Below are positions 54,899-64,000 of a stretch of DNA of 64,000 bases, piece by piece. Below the pieces are notes generated by a model. It saw nothing but the letters and a program-made list of their open reading frames with translations. It made no database searches and had not been told where the DNA came from. The DNA comes from Thermoplasmata archaeon (GTDB lineage Archaea; Thermoplasmatota; Thermoplasmata; Sysuiplasmatales; Sysuiplasmataceae). Positions within the stretch are counted from its first letter, which is position 1; the number at the start of each line of letters is the position of its first letter. The DNA lies in assembly GCA_021806165.1 (NCBI GenBank), contig JAJZXY010000011.1, forward strand, positions 1 to 64,000, written 5' to 3'. The position numbers were made by a program, and so were the translations under genes.

Positions 54899-55708
54899 CT
54901 ACAGGTAGGCCGGTGTCCTGTCCGTCGGGCCGAGCTCGGCCCTGGGAGTGGTCTTCGACAGCGATTCCCTTATAGCATTCTCAATTTCTGCAGCCCTGGC
55001 ATACAGCGGACTCGGATCGAGCTTTATAAGTGGCAGCATCTTGTCAAGCACTTCTATCGTCCTTGCCGCCGAGCGCGCTGCAGGGTAATTTGCAGGCGCC
55101 TCGGCGAGCAGTGATACTACATTTATCCTGTCAACGGAGGCCTTGTGCAGCAGCACGCCCGAAACACCGCCAACCATCCCATCAGACATCTGCTGCAAAT
55201 CAAACTCCTTCAGCATGTGTCTCGCCTCGACAGTGCTGCCAACGGTTATTATCTCAGGCGCACCGGCGCCGTCTGATGATGAGTTGAATCCCTCCAGCGT
55301 CACCATCATGGACACATTGTTCCTTGCAGACCAGGCGAGTATTGCATCCACCAGGGGCTCCACAACCTCGGGCGGAGGTGTGAACTCGGAGGTAATGACA
55401 ACAACCTGCTGGCATCTCTTTCCAGGCCCGCAGAGATGGTCGCCTGCATAAATTCTCACAGGTGGGTTGGGCACACCGCCGATGACCACCGATGTGGGTG
55501 CAAAGTATCTGGAGGAGAAGTAACCAATGCGCCTCAGGCCCAGCTGCCTGATCACATGGCTGGCAACTATCGAACCCACAAGGCCGATTGTTGGAAAGCC
55601 GACAAGAACAAGCGCATCCGTGATTTCCATCGGTGTTTCGGATATCACAGAGACATCCTCAGTTTCGTAAATTACGGACCCAGGTCCGGGGCCCCTCTTT
55701 GCCGACAT
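54899..55708 (-). CDS. Proteasome assembly chaperone (PAC2) family protein
   Basis: 269 aa; LVGFPTIGLVGSIVASHVIRQLGLRRIGYFSS, GEGHL-like GDHLCGPGKRC. Confidence 0.85.
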   Translation of the reverse strand: MSAKRGPGPGSVIYETEDVSVISETPMEITDALVLVGFPTIGLVGSIVASHVIRQLGLRRIGYFSSRYFAPTSVVIGGVPNPPVRIYAGDHLCGPGKRCQQVVVITSEFTPPPEVVEPLVDAILAWSARNNVSMMVTLEGFNSSSDGAGAPEIITVGSTVEARHMLKEFDLQQMSDGMVGGVSGVLLHKASVDRINVVSLLAEAPANYPAARSAARTIEVLDKMLPLIKLDPSPLYARAAEIENAIRESLSKTTPRAELGPTDRTPAYL

Positions 55709-55732
55709 GCAGAATAGATCATTTTCCGTGCT

Positions 55733-56284
55733 TTAATCTGTTTGCCCTTCTCCCTCAGCCGCGGGGGAGAGCAGCATGCCGAGAAGAGATTCGAGCCTGG
55801 ACAGCTGGGCCGGGGACAGTTTTCGCATCTTCCTCATGACAAGTTCATCCTCATTCACGAGGGCCCTGCTGAGCACCCTGCCGCCGAGAGGGGTCAGATA
55901 GACAAACACAACTCTCCCCTCGTCCTGCATCCTTCTCTTCCTTACAAACCCCCTCGACTCTATGCCGCCGACAAGGAACGGTATTCCCGCCCTTGTGAGC
56001 GTGAGCTCCTTTGCTATGTTCGCCATTGTAGAGGGGCCGTTCTTCTTCAGGTGTGCAAGTATCTGGAATTCGATCAGCTTCAGCCCGGACGGCTCAAGCT
56101 CCTTTTCCAGCTCCCTCCTCAGCTCCCTGACAAGGTTGCGCATGACATTCCATACTCTAACCTGCTTCCTTTCGGCCGCCGTAATATCCGCCGCCTGATC
56201 CTGTGTTACAGTCCCCCCATCACCGCCGGGGCATTCGCCCTTTCCGCGCCTCTTCTGAAGCGTATGGTCGGTTGAACTGTGCAA
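55733..56284 (-). CDS. MarR-family transcriptional regulator
   Basis: LKLIEFQILAHLKKNGPSTMANIAKELTLTRAGIPFLVGGIESRGFVRKRRMQDEGRVVFVYLTPLG. Confidence 0.87.
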   Translation of the reverse strand: MHSSTDHTLQKRRGKGECPGGDGGTVTQDQAADITAAERKQVRVWNVMRNLVRELRRELEKELEPSGLKLIEFQILAHLKKNGPSTMANIAKELTLTRAGIPFLVGGIESRGFVRKRRMQDEGRVVFVYLTPLGGRVLSRALVNEDELVMRKMRKLSPAQLSRLESLLGMLLSPAAEGEGQTD

Positions 56285-56327
56285 TAAATCTATTTCACAG
56301 TAGTTAATACTTCCAATCTGTCTGCCA

Positions 56328-57551
56328 CTACATACGGCTTATAACTGTCTTTCTCTCGTTTGCCTGCGGCATTTTGCCAAAGAATCTGTAGTAGAGATAG
56401 ACGTTGACAGCGTTCATGAGGAATGACAGCTCAAATGGTATCACAAAGCTGAGGAAGTCCTGGATGATGCCTGAGGATGATGATGCAGCTGCCGAGGGGA
56501 CGAGCCTTGCAGCCTGGTTTGTCCCGGAGGCATACGCCCTCGTCTCCTCATCCACCACGTTCATCATCAGTGAGGCCTGCGAAGGCAGAGATATCGACCT
56601 GAGTGTCGTGAATGCTATGTATGCCGCGGATGCCAGCAGCGCCCCGGATGCAAAGGGGAAGTAAAGCAGGAACGCGGATGCAACCGATCTAGTCGACATG
56701 ATGAACCTGACGAAGCCAAGCCTGCCCGTGAGATAGGGTGTTGCGAGCATGAAGAACGCGCTCATGAGGCCCCCTATGGCAAACAGGTCGCCTATGGAAC
56801 CCCTCGACATGTGCATGTTGTACTGCAGTATTATCGGGAGGAATGGTATTATCAGACCCTGTGCTGCGCCATTCAGCGTACCAGTGGCCATGAACTTGTA
56901 GATGATGCGCATGTTATCCCTCCACTTCTTGTCCTTCGGGTTGCGCCGTCCTCTGCTGCCCGCCTCTACCTTCACAGGCCTGTAAGTCTCATGTATCGGG
57001 AGGGCAACAAGGAATGAGAATGCGGAGAAGAGAAGCGAGAGGTAGAAGAGCGACTGGAAGTCACCCAGGTTTGAGAAGAGAGCTCCCACGGCACCCGTAA
57101 TGCTCGACATCATTGTGAAAAGTGTGAATACCCTCGTCCTGTCCCCCGTGTGGGTCTTCTCCGCCAGGAGTGCGGACTGCATGGGCACAACCGAAGCGCC
57201 AACTCCTCCGCCGACGAGACCGCCTGCTATGCCGAATCCACCCAGAGCTGACGAGAGGAGCAGCACGTAGTAGTTGTCTGTCAGGAGCAGCATTCCTATG
57301 GCGGCAGGCAGGAACGAGAGTGTGAGCAGCAGCAGCTTCTTCCTGCCGTACCTGTCGGCAAGCCTGCCGGTGGCGAACGAAAGTATCGGAACGCCGATGG
57401 CGCCCGCTCCGAACAGGAACCCTATTGGTGCGACCGAATGGTAGATTGAATGGTAGTAGAGGCTGATTATTACTGAGAGTATTCCCCCCGCAAAGCTCCT
57501 GGTCCCTCTGGAGGCAACGAGGAGGATCAGGTCTCTCCTGTCCGGGTCCAT
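56328..57551 (-). CDS. MFS transporter
   Basis: 407 aa, 12-TM pattern; GRLADRYGRKKLLLL motif A. Confidence 0.88.
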   Translation of the reverse strand: MDPDRRDLILLVASRGTRSFAGGILSVIISLYYHSIYHSVAPIGFLFGAGAIGVPILSFATGRLADRYGRKKLLLLTLSFLPAAIGMLLLTDNYYVLLLSSALGGFGIAGGLVGGGVGASVVPMQSALLAEKTHTGDRTRVFTLFTMMSSITGAVGALFSNLGDFQSLFYLSLLFSAFSFLVALPIHETYRPVKVEAGSRGRRNPKDKKWRDNMRIIYKFMATGTLNGAAQGLIIPFLPIILQYNMHMSRGSIGDLFAIGGLMSAFFMLATPYLTGRLGFVRFIMSTRSVASAFLLYFPFASGALLASAAYIAFTTLRSISLPSQASLMMNVVDEETRAYASGTNQAARLVPSAAASSSSGIIQDFLSFVIPFELSFLMNAVNVYLYYRFFGKMPQANERKTVISRM

Positions 57552-57655
57552 ACGCAGACCGCCTCAGGCAGCTCCGGTCATATACCCTCCAGACATTTAC
57601 ATGACCTGCCCCGCGACCGACTCAACCCTGCACACGGATGTGCTGCCTGCGTTCC

Positions 57656-58468
57656 TCACTTCAGCGTCCTTGAATAGAATGTGAGTACCCTTGCCCAGGC
57701 ATCCTTTGCGGCCTCCTCTCTGTAGTTGTTGGCTGCGGTATCATTGAAGAATGCGTGAGGTGCACCCGGGTATATGCACATCTCGAACGCCTTCTCACGT
57801 TCAGCCATCGCGCGAACGAGTTCCGGGAGACCTTCATTTATCCTCTTGTCCATCCCGCCGTATATGCCAAGGACTGCACCCCTGATGTTCTCCACACTCT
57901 CGATCGGTTCAGGGTTGGAGCCGTAGAAAATAACTGAAGCGTCTGTCTTGCCTGTACATGCAAGCCTTCCGGACATTGCACCGCCAAAGCAGAATCCGAC
58001 GCTTCCGATCCTGCCGTTGACATATTCAAGCCCGTTGAGGTAGTCCACTCCAAGCGAGAGCTCCTCCGTGAGTTCTTCATGAGGCATGTTGAAGACCTTC
58101 TCCATGAGCGAGCCCACCTCATTTCTCTCCTGCTCAGGCAGTTTGGCAAGCTCCGCCTGCACATATTGACTGTCACGCTGCTTCTCAGGAGGGATAGTGG
58201 CAAAGAAGGCTATTACCCTCCTGATTTTCTGCTCCGTCAGGCCCGGTGGAACATGGCCGCTCGAAAAGAGCTGCGGCGCAAGAACAACGTATCCTTCGGC
58301 AGCCAGCCTGTTGGCCACATCCTTGATATGGTCATTCAATCCCCATATCTCGTGCACCATCACTATTCCCGGATGCTTTCCCCCTTCGGGACGGGCAAGA
58401 TATGCATCTATCTTCCCCATTGTCCCTTCATATTGCACGTCCTCGCCCAATGTCTTTTCTCTTGCCAT
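57656..58468 (-). CDS. Dienelactone hydrolase family protein
   Basis: GTMGKIDAYLARPEGGKHPGIVMVHEIWGLNDHIKDVANRLA, GFCFGG, GAPHAFFND. Confidence 0.9.
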   Translation of the reverse strand: MAREKTLGEDVQYEGTMGKIDAYLARPEGGKHPGIVMVHEIWGLNDHIKDVANRLAAEGYVVLAPQLFSSGHVPPGLTEQKIRRVIAFFATIPPEKQRDSQYVQAELAKLPEQERNEVGSLMEKVFNMPHEELTEELSLGVDYLNGLEYVNGRIGSVGFCFGGAMSGRLACTGKTDASVIFYGSNPEPIESVENIRGAVLGIYGGMDKRINEGLPELVRAMAEREKAFEMCIYPGAPHAFFNDTAANNYREEAAKDAWARVLTFYSRTLK

Positions 58469-58589
58469 CAAAACACAGTCTCCTCCTAATCCGCATCTGA
58501 TATTAATCGCTTGATCATCGTCCGGCACGGCGCTAATGCAGGAGGACCCGGGAGTATTGTTTTATCCGCCGCCCCCGATCCACTTCTTC

Positions 58590-59687
58590 ATGACTCTGGA
58601 CGAGAAAAGGGTGAAATTCCTCGGGGAACTGTCAGAATCATTTGGGCCTTCAGGCTTTGAACGAGAGACTGCTGCCATGCTGAAGAGGAATGTTTCAGCA
58701 TATGCGGATGAGGTCACGCATGACCGCCTCGGCTCCCTGATATGCAGGAAGGAGGGCAGTTCGAGGTCCCCCAGGATTCTCCTCGCCGGACACATGGATG
58801 AAGTAGGCTTCGTGATCACCGGCATAGACAGGGAGACTGGATTCCTGAGCTTCGGTCCGCTCGGCGGATGGTTTGATCAGGTCCTGCTGGGCCACAGGGT
58901 GAGGATACGGACTTCGGCAGGTGACGTCCCCGGCGTCATCGCGTCCAAGCCTCCGCACCTTCTGGGTGAGGAGGAAAGGGAAAAGGTGGTAAAGCTCAAC
59001 CGGATGTATATCGACGTTGGGGCCACAAGCGGCGACATGGTGAGGGAGCAGTTTGGCGTGAAAATAGGCGACCCTGTTTCCCCCTCCGCCCCCTTCTACA
59101 CGACAATGAATGGCAGGGTTGCGGTCGGAAAGGCGTTTGATGACAGGGTTGGAACATTTGTGGGCGTGGAGGTGCTCAGAAGGCTCAAGGAGGGGACTAT
59201 TGCTCATCCCAACACGGTATACCTTGCATGCACCGTACAGGAGGAGGTTGGGCTGAGGGGCGCCCAGACAGTAGCAAACATTGTCCAGCCGGACGTTGCC
59301 ATCGTGCTTGAAGTGGACATTGCAGGCGACGTCCCTGGTATAAAGGCGGACGAGGCGCCTGCCAGGATGGGCGGGGGGACATCTGTACTGACTTATGATG
59401 CGAGCATGATTCCGAACCAGCCCCTGAAGCAGTTCGTCATCAAGACGGCAGAGGATGAGGGGTTGCGCTATCAGCTGTCGACCGTCGGCAGGGGAGGTAC
59501 CGACGGAGGTAAATTCCACCTCGCGGGCCCGGGATGTCCGACTATTGTGCTGAGCGTCCCTGCAAGACACATACACTCCCACTCGTCTTCAGTTGACCTG
59601 GAGGATGTCGACACAACCGTAAGGCTCGTGCTCTCCGTTCTGAAGAAGCTCGACGTCTCAGCAGCAGAAAGCTTTGTCAGCTCCTGA
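58590..59687 (+). CDS. M42 family metallopeptidase (deblocking aminopeptidase/glutamyl aminopeptidase)
   Basis: LLAGHMDEVGFVI, GKAFDDRVGTFV, VQEEVGLRGAQT. Confidence 0.92.
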   Translation: MTLDEKRVKFLGELSESFGPSGFERETAAMLKRNVSAYADEVTHDRLGSLICRKEGSSRSPRILLAGHMDEVGFVITGIDRETGFLSFGPLGGWFDQVLLGHRVRIRTSAGDVPGVIASKPPHLLGEEEREKVVKLNRMYIDVGATSGDMVREQFGVKIGDPVSPSAPFYTTMNGRVAVGKAFDDRVGTFVGVEVLRRLKEGTIAHPNTVYLACTVQEEVGLRGAQTVANIVQPDVAIVLEVDIAGDVPGIKADEAPARMGGGTSVLTYDASMIPNQPLKQFVIKTAEDEGLRYQLSTVGRGGTDGGKFHLAGPGCPTIVLSVPARHIHSHSSSVDLEDVDTTVRLVLSVLKKLDVSAAESFVSS

Positions 59688-59704
59688 GCCGGGTGGAGGG
59701 AACA

Positions 59705-60166
59705 TCACTGAGTACCTGACTTCTTTCGCTGAATGAATGCAGTGACTGCGGATACGATGGCAAATACAAGAATCAGGACGACGGCAAGGGACGTTGCAAA
59801 GACGGAGCCTGAATTGTGTATGTAGCCGAAGCCGAAAAGGTAGTCCCAGCCGCTGTATGGCCCCCCTCCGGAGAATGAGCTGAGCGCAAGCCCGCTCGCA
59901 GCATCTCCCAGAATGGCCGCAATGCCGACGACAGACCAGACACCTGATGCCACCTTCGCCCCCCTGACCATCCCGGCTGCCAGCAGCCCTGTGAGCAGCA
60001 CGTTTACAACTGTGAACACAAGCAGCCCGTACCAGTGGAGGCTGTTTCCTGAAAGCTTGAGGTACTTGTCAGAAGTCAGCAGGTATATTCCCGCCACCTC
60101 CTCGACAAGCAGTGAGAGGAGCAGCGGATACCGCCTGCTGCTCTCCCGCGCCTCCTCAGCAGACAT
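59705..60166 (-). CDS. Small polytopic membrane protein, unknown
   Basis: 153 aa, ~4 TM. Confidence 0.65.
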   Translation of the reverse strand: MSAEEARESSRRYPLLLSLLVEEVAGIYLLTSDKYLKLSGNSLHWYGLLVFTVVNVLLTGLLAAGMVRGAKVASGVWSVVGIAAILGDAASGLALSSFSGGGPYSGWDYLFGFGYIHNSGSVFATSLAVVLILVFAIVSAVTAFIQRKKSGTQ

Positions 60167-60370
60167 TGTGCACAGAAATGTGTCTGTTCATATTAAGTTG
60201 CCGAAATTCGTGAAGCGGGTCCCTGCACACAGTCCGGAGGACTTTCTGGCACAGGTTCACTTTTGATGCTTACAGGTAACTTCGTGTTTCGAAATGAAGG
60301 CGTGTAGTTTTGTAAGATCATCAAGATTTAAGTATTAATCAGAGATCATGTCAACATACAGGAAGCCATG

Positions 60371-60410
60371 CTCCCGCCGTGCTTGCGGGGCGAATGATGC
60401 CTTAGGCGTC
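60371..60410 (+). other. Two tandem hairpins in 5' leader of B12/radical-SAM gene
   Basis: CCCGC-N7-GCGGG (60373-60389) and GATGCC-TTA-GGCGTC (60396-60410); TATA ATTTAAGTATT about 60329, start ATG 60468. Confidence 0.35.
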
Positions 60411-60467
60411 AAAGTGAAATATCAATTGGCTATAGTGCTGAGTGCAAAGTGATTGAGGAACCAAAAT

Positions 60468-62144
60468 ATGACCAAGTTTGTCCTTATCCCTGACGCAACG
60501 CTCAACTATGATTACAGGAATTTCCCGCTGCTCGATTTCATGCCCTGCGCACCGTCGAACGTCCTGCCTGAGATGGTGTATTCCTTTTTGAGGGGCTCGT
60601 CCTCACCGCCGCTGCCAGACGGGAGGGCCAAGTACGCACCATATTCGCTCAGGAAGATCGAAGCAGCACTCCTCATGAAGTACGGACCGGGGGATGTGGT
60701 TGTCGCACATGAGGACCACATACAGGATTTCATTAAGGATGACACGGAGGTAATAGGTGTCACCACGATGGACCCTCTGGGCGCTGGTCCGCTCACTATG
60801 TCCTACTCCATCCTTTTCGAGACCACCGCCCATCCTTGGGTGAGGAAGGAGTGGTACCGCCTCATGGACAGGATAAACACGGCCAGGAAGGGGAAGAAGG
60901 CGAAGCTTGTTGTCGGCGGTCCGGGCGTCTGGGAGTTCATGCTATTCCCGGAGGAGCTGGAGAGGTGCGGCATAGATTACGCATTCCAGGGGGAGGCGGA
61001 CGACATAGCCCCTGCCATCTTCGAGCAGCTGGGAGACGGGGATGTGGACAGCAGCATGTTCTATCACGGCTACATGAGCTTCGATGAAAATTTCAGGAGG
61101 GCATACAAGGACTCGGACAGGTTCGTCACAAGAAAACCCGGGTCGCCCAACTACCCCTCCCTTGAGCAGATACCTCTGATACAGGGAGCGACTATGAAGG
61201 GCATGGCAGAGGTCATGCGCGGCTGTGGCGTCGGATGCGACTTCTGTGAGGTGACTCTCCGTCCCTCCAGATATTATACCCACGAGATGGTGCGGAAGGA
61301 GGTGGAGGTCAATGCTCGGAACGGCTGGGACAACGCGTGGCTCCACTCCGATGAGATATTCGCCTACAAGCACGGCAGGCTCTTCGAGCCTAATGAGGAG
61401 GCGCTGACCAGCCTCCTCTCGACCGTGATGTCCATACCCGGTATAAAGAGCGCAAATCCAACGCACGGCAGGATATCGATTCCGGCCGCCTACCCTGAGC
61501 TGATAGGAAAGCTGAGCGGGATACTGCGCGCCGACCCCTCCAACTGGATAGGAATCCAGGTAGGCGTTGAGACGGGCAGCGAAAGGCTTGCAAAGATGCA
61601 TATGCCCAACAAAACGCTCCCGTTACGCATAGGCTCCGACGGCTCCTGGCAGGATATAGTCTGGTGGGGTGTGCACAACTTCAACAGGCATTTCTGGAGA
61701 CCAGCCTTTACCGTCCAGGTCGGGCAGAGAGGTGAGGAGGAGGAGGACAACTGGGAGACCGTCGAGATGATAAACAGAATGAGCAACTCCTACGTCGACG
61801 GGAGGCCTTTCGAGTTCACAATAACGCCGATGCAGAATGTTCCGCTCGGCCTCATAAAGAACAGGAAGTTCGATTCACTCAACCTGTCGGAGTCGCAGCT
61901 CGCCGTCTACTATGCAGCCTACAGGCATCTGGCAAAGATGGCCGCGAGGGATTCCACTTCCGTCGCATCGGGAGGACTGCTTGGCAGGGTCGGGACATCA
62001 TCACTGATTTCAATTGGCGGCTGGCTGATGCTTAAAGGGGTTGAAAGGATATGCCGGAGGCGCGGCCTCGATGTTGAAAAGGTCAAGCACTACGGGATTG
62101 ATGAACAGAGGTCAGACATCAAGCCTGCCCCTGTCCACGCCTGA
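60468..62144 (+). CDS. B12-binding-domain/radical SAM protein
   Basis: GVTTMDPLGAGPLTMSY…EVMRGCGVGCDFCEVTLRPSRYYTHEMVRKEVEVN. Confidence 0.87.
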   Translation: MTKFVLIPDATLNYDYRNFPLLDFMPCAPSNVLPEMVYSFLRGSSSPPLPDGRAKYAPYSLRKIEAALLMKYGPGDVVVAHEDHIQDFIKDDTEVIGVTTMDPLGAGPLTMSYSILFETTAHPWVRKEWYRLMDRINTARKGKKAKLVVGGPGVWEFMLFPEELERCGIDYAFQGEADDIAPAIFEQLGDGDVDSSMFYHGYMSFDENFRRAYKDSDRFVTRKPGSPNYPSLEQIPLIQGATMKGMAEVMRGCGVGCDFCEVTLRPSRYYTHEMVRKEVEVNARNGWDNAWLHSDEIFAYKHGRLFEPNEEALTSLLSTVMSIPGIKSANPTHGRISIPAAYPELIGKLSGILRADPSNWIGIQVGVETGSERLAKMHMPNKTLPLRIGSDGSWQDIVWWGVHNFNRHFWRPAFTVQVGQRGEEEEDNWETVEMINRMSNSYVDGRPFEFTITPMQNVPLGLIKNRKFDSLNLSESQLAVYYAAYRHLAKMAARDSTSVASGGLLGRVGTSSLISIGGWLMLKGVERICRRRGLDVEKVKHYGIDEQRSDIKPAPVHA

Positions 62145-62154
62145 CACCGCATGT

Positions 62155-62168
62155 CAGCCGGCCGGCTG
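62155..62168. repeat. 14-bp perfect palindrome CAGCCGGCCGGCTG downstream of radical SAM gene
   Basis: Direct reading; 11 nt after the stop codon. Confidence 0.5.
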
Positions 62169-62229
62169 CAGTGTATATTATCTGCCTAAGATCAGCTTAA
62201 ATAAATGCTCCTGTTAATTCGAAATCGTA

Positions 62230-64000
62230 ATGTTCGAGAACTCGTTCGAGTCGATGGGAAGGATCGCCGAGAAGCACAGCGGCAAACTCATCATAGCTTG
62301 GATTGTCATTATAGTGGTGCTCGCTCCCTTTGCCAGCCTCCTTTTCGGCATGACCTCGTATGATGTGGGCTCGGGCATAGTCCCTTCCAATTCAATGGCT
62401 GTCCGGGCCGGGAATCTGCTGGCACAGTACTTCCCTGGAAGTGCGCCCAGCAGCAATTCCAGCTCCAACCTGGTTGTAGTTACAACAGGGACGAACATCA
62501 ATGACGCGAGCGTCATTTCATCCTATCTCAACACCGAATCGGTCCTTGCGAAATATCTGAGCGGCCAGGGAATCAGCGGCAATGTCACATCCGTCATTAC
62601 AGTGGAGAACAGCACCCTGAATGCATTCGCATCAGGAGCCAGGGAGGAGTTGAACGGCACATATTCGCTCATAGGCCAGCTCAATGGCGAGACCGCACTC
62701 CTCAATTCATCTCTCAACCAGACGCTGCAGATGCTTTACGGCCTTCCTGCACTCTACCTTTCTTATCTCACGGCGAGCGGCTCTCCCTCTTATGCGTACA
62801 ACATGACTGCGCTGGATGCATCATCATCCCCGGTATCAGCCGTCTATTTCAGCTCATTCGCCTTCTTCTTCAATTCCACCATTGTCAACGATACAATGCT
62901 CAGGGCATCCTCTTCAATTGTCAGCGCGGTCACAAACTCAACTTCCCCATACCACTCACTACTGTCCTCAAATCCACCACTGCAGGGCATGTCCTACTCC
63001 ATCATACAGAACTTCACACTTGGCAACTTTCGGTTCTCCACTCCAGGCGATCGTGCTCACTACGATTCATTCGCTTACAACTATTCCTTTGCCGCAGTCG
63101 TCCCCTCCCTTCAGTCCAATACGACTGTAAACACCTTCATAACAGACCAGCTCAACACAACGGTGGCCTCATTCTTTGAGCAGGCTTATGCCGGGGGGAA
63201 TGCAGCCCCGGCGGGTCTGGTTCAGCAGATGTCCGTGTCTCTGACAGGCCATGGTCTTGAGTCGTCGCTGTTCGCCAATCCGCTGATACAGGTCAACAGC
63301 GCATCAATGCAGGGTTTCCTCTCCCTCCTGCAGGCCAGCAGCGACAGCACCACCCAGCTGATGTGGAGGGTGATGCAGTATTCAGGCTTCTCAGGATACC
63401 CGGTTGTACCGACGCCCTATGTGATGAGGAGCTTCGTAGGCTATGACAACTCCACCACCATCATGGTTGTCGGTACGTCGCAGAATCTGACCTCAGGGCA
63501 GACAAGCATGGTGCAGGCAATCATCACATCAGGCTTTTCCACGATAGGCGGGAGCCGTGTCTACATCTCAGGCAACAACGTGATGAACTCGCAGCTTGCA
63601 ACGCAGACCATCGACGGCATGGTAAGGGCACTTATCATCGGCATAGTGCTTTCCATCATCATTGTGGGGATATTCTTCAGGTCGGTCGTCGCTGCATTCC
63701 TCCCGCTTGCCATGTTTGCAGTCTCAGCCATGACTGCCTTCTCTATCAATGCACTGCTCTACAAGTATGTGCTGAGGTCGAGCATCTCGTTCATCACTCC
63801 GACTCTCCTCCTGATACTGCTGCTCGGCCTTTCCACCGATTACGTTGTTTACATAATGTCCAGATACAGAAACGAACTCAGGAAGGGAAATCCCAACCCT
63901 GTCATTGTTTCAAGCAAGTGGGCGGGTCACGCCGTCTTCACCTCGGGCCTCACCGTTTCGATGTCATACATCGCGCTGTGGGTGTCAAATGTCCCGATTT
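62230..64000 (+). CDS. MMPL/RND-superfamily membrane transporter, truncated by window end
   Basis: ATG 62230, open through 64000: MFENSFESMGRIAEKHSGKLIIAWIVIIVVLAPFASLLFG…LIIGIVLSIIIVGIFFRSVVAAFLPL…LLGLSTDYVVYIMSRYRNELRKG. Confidence 0.87.
   Translation, partial: MFENSFESMGRIAEKHSGKLIIAWIVIIVVLAPFASLLFGMTSYDVGSGIVPSNSMAVRAGNLLAQYFPGSAPSSNSSSNLVVVTTGTNINDASVISSYLNTESVLAKYLSGQGISGNVTSVITVENSTLNAFASGAREELNGTYSLIGQLNGETALLNSSLNQTLQMLYGLPALYLSYLTASGSPSYAYNMTALDASSSPVSAVYFSSFAFFFNSTIVNDTMLRASSSIVSAVTNSTSPYHSLLSSNPPLQGMSYSIIQNFTLGNFRFSTPGDRAHYDSFAYNYSFAAVVPSLQSNTTVNTFITDQLNTTVASFFEQAYAGGNAAPAGLVQQMSVSLTGHGLESSLFANPLIQVNSASMQGFLSLLQASSDSTTQLMWRVMQYSGFSGYPVVPTPYVMRSFVGYDNSTTIMVVGTSQNLTSGQTSMVQAIITSGFSTIGGSRVYISGNNVMNSQLATQTIDGMVRALIIGIVLSIIIVGIFFRSVVAAFLPLAMFAVSAMTAFSINALLYKYVLRSSISFITPTLLLILLLGLSTDYVVYIMSRYRNELRKGNPNPVIVSSKWAGHAVFTSGLTVSMSYIALWVSNVPI

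Noticed and set aside
58695-59582. 295-aa minus-strand ORF antisense to the M42 peptidase
   Set aside because: Shadow ORF in GC-rich DNA; the M42 peptidase on the plus strand has all motifs.
60371-60467. Cobalamin riboswitch before the B12-binding radical SAM gene
   Set aside because: No B12-box-like GCCACTG motif seen and cobalamin riboswitches are mostly bacterial; kept only as an unexplained structured leader.
60942-61601. 219-aa minus-strand ORF antisense to the radical SAM gene
   Set aside because: Shadow frame; radical SAM CxxxCxxC protein is on the plus strand.
1-64000. CRISPR array, prophage, tRNA or rRNA genes
   Set aside because: No regularly spaced repeats, phage structural genes or recognisable tRNA/rRNA sequences found by reading; a computational scan (tRNAscan-SE, CRISPR finder) would be needed for certainty.

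Overview
This is a GC-rich archaeal chromosome segment. Its gene content suggests Thermoplasmata: a thermopsin with PEGA-like repeats, GH15 plus glucose dehydrogenase, archaeal SecG/Sec61-beta, an Lhr-type helicase, and leaderless TATA promoters. The left edge (1-2000) carries IS debris: a TIR-bounded IS66-like N-terminal remnant and an ISH3-like DDE transposase. A very large thermopsin follows, then an ilvB-ilvN-ilvC operon, sugar genes (aldo/keto reductase, glucose dehydrogenase, GH15) and an amine/opine-oxidase-like catabolic cluster. The most notable content is a ~19 kb apparent dissimilatory sulfur-oxidation island (about 23.9-43.1 kb). It has a forward TusA-like/SQR-like/DsrE2-like/DUF1641/TusA set and a long minus-strand operon reading sHdrC1-B1-A-Hyp-C2-B2, LbpA, DsrE, lipoate ligase, Mrp, a 65-aa unknown, then three DsrE/F/H-like genes. 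A forward membrane-anchor/AprB/AprA/Sat operon follows. A degenerate-looking TnpB-like gene lies between the two halves. The remaining genes are mostly housekeeping (lysS, secG, nicotinate PRTase, OFOR, PAC2, MFS, M42 peptidase, B12-radical SAM), and an MMPL/RND-type transporter runs off the right edge. No tRNA, rRNA, CRISPR array or prophage was recognised. All product calls come from reading protein motifs by eye; no database search was run.
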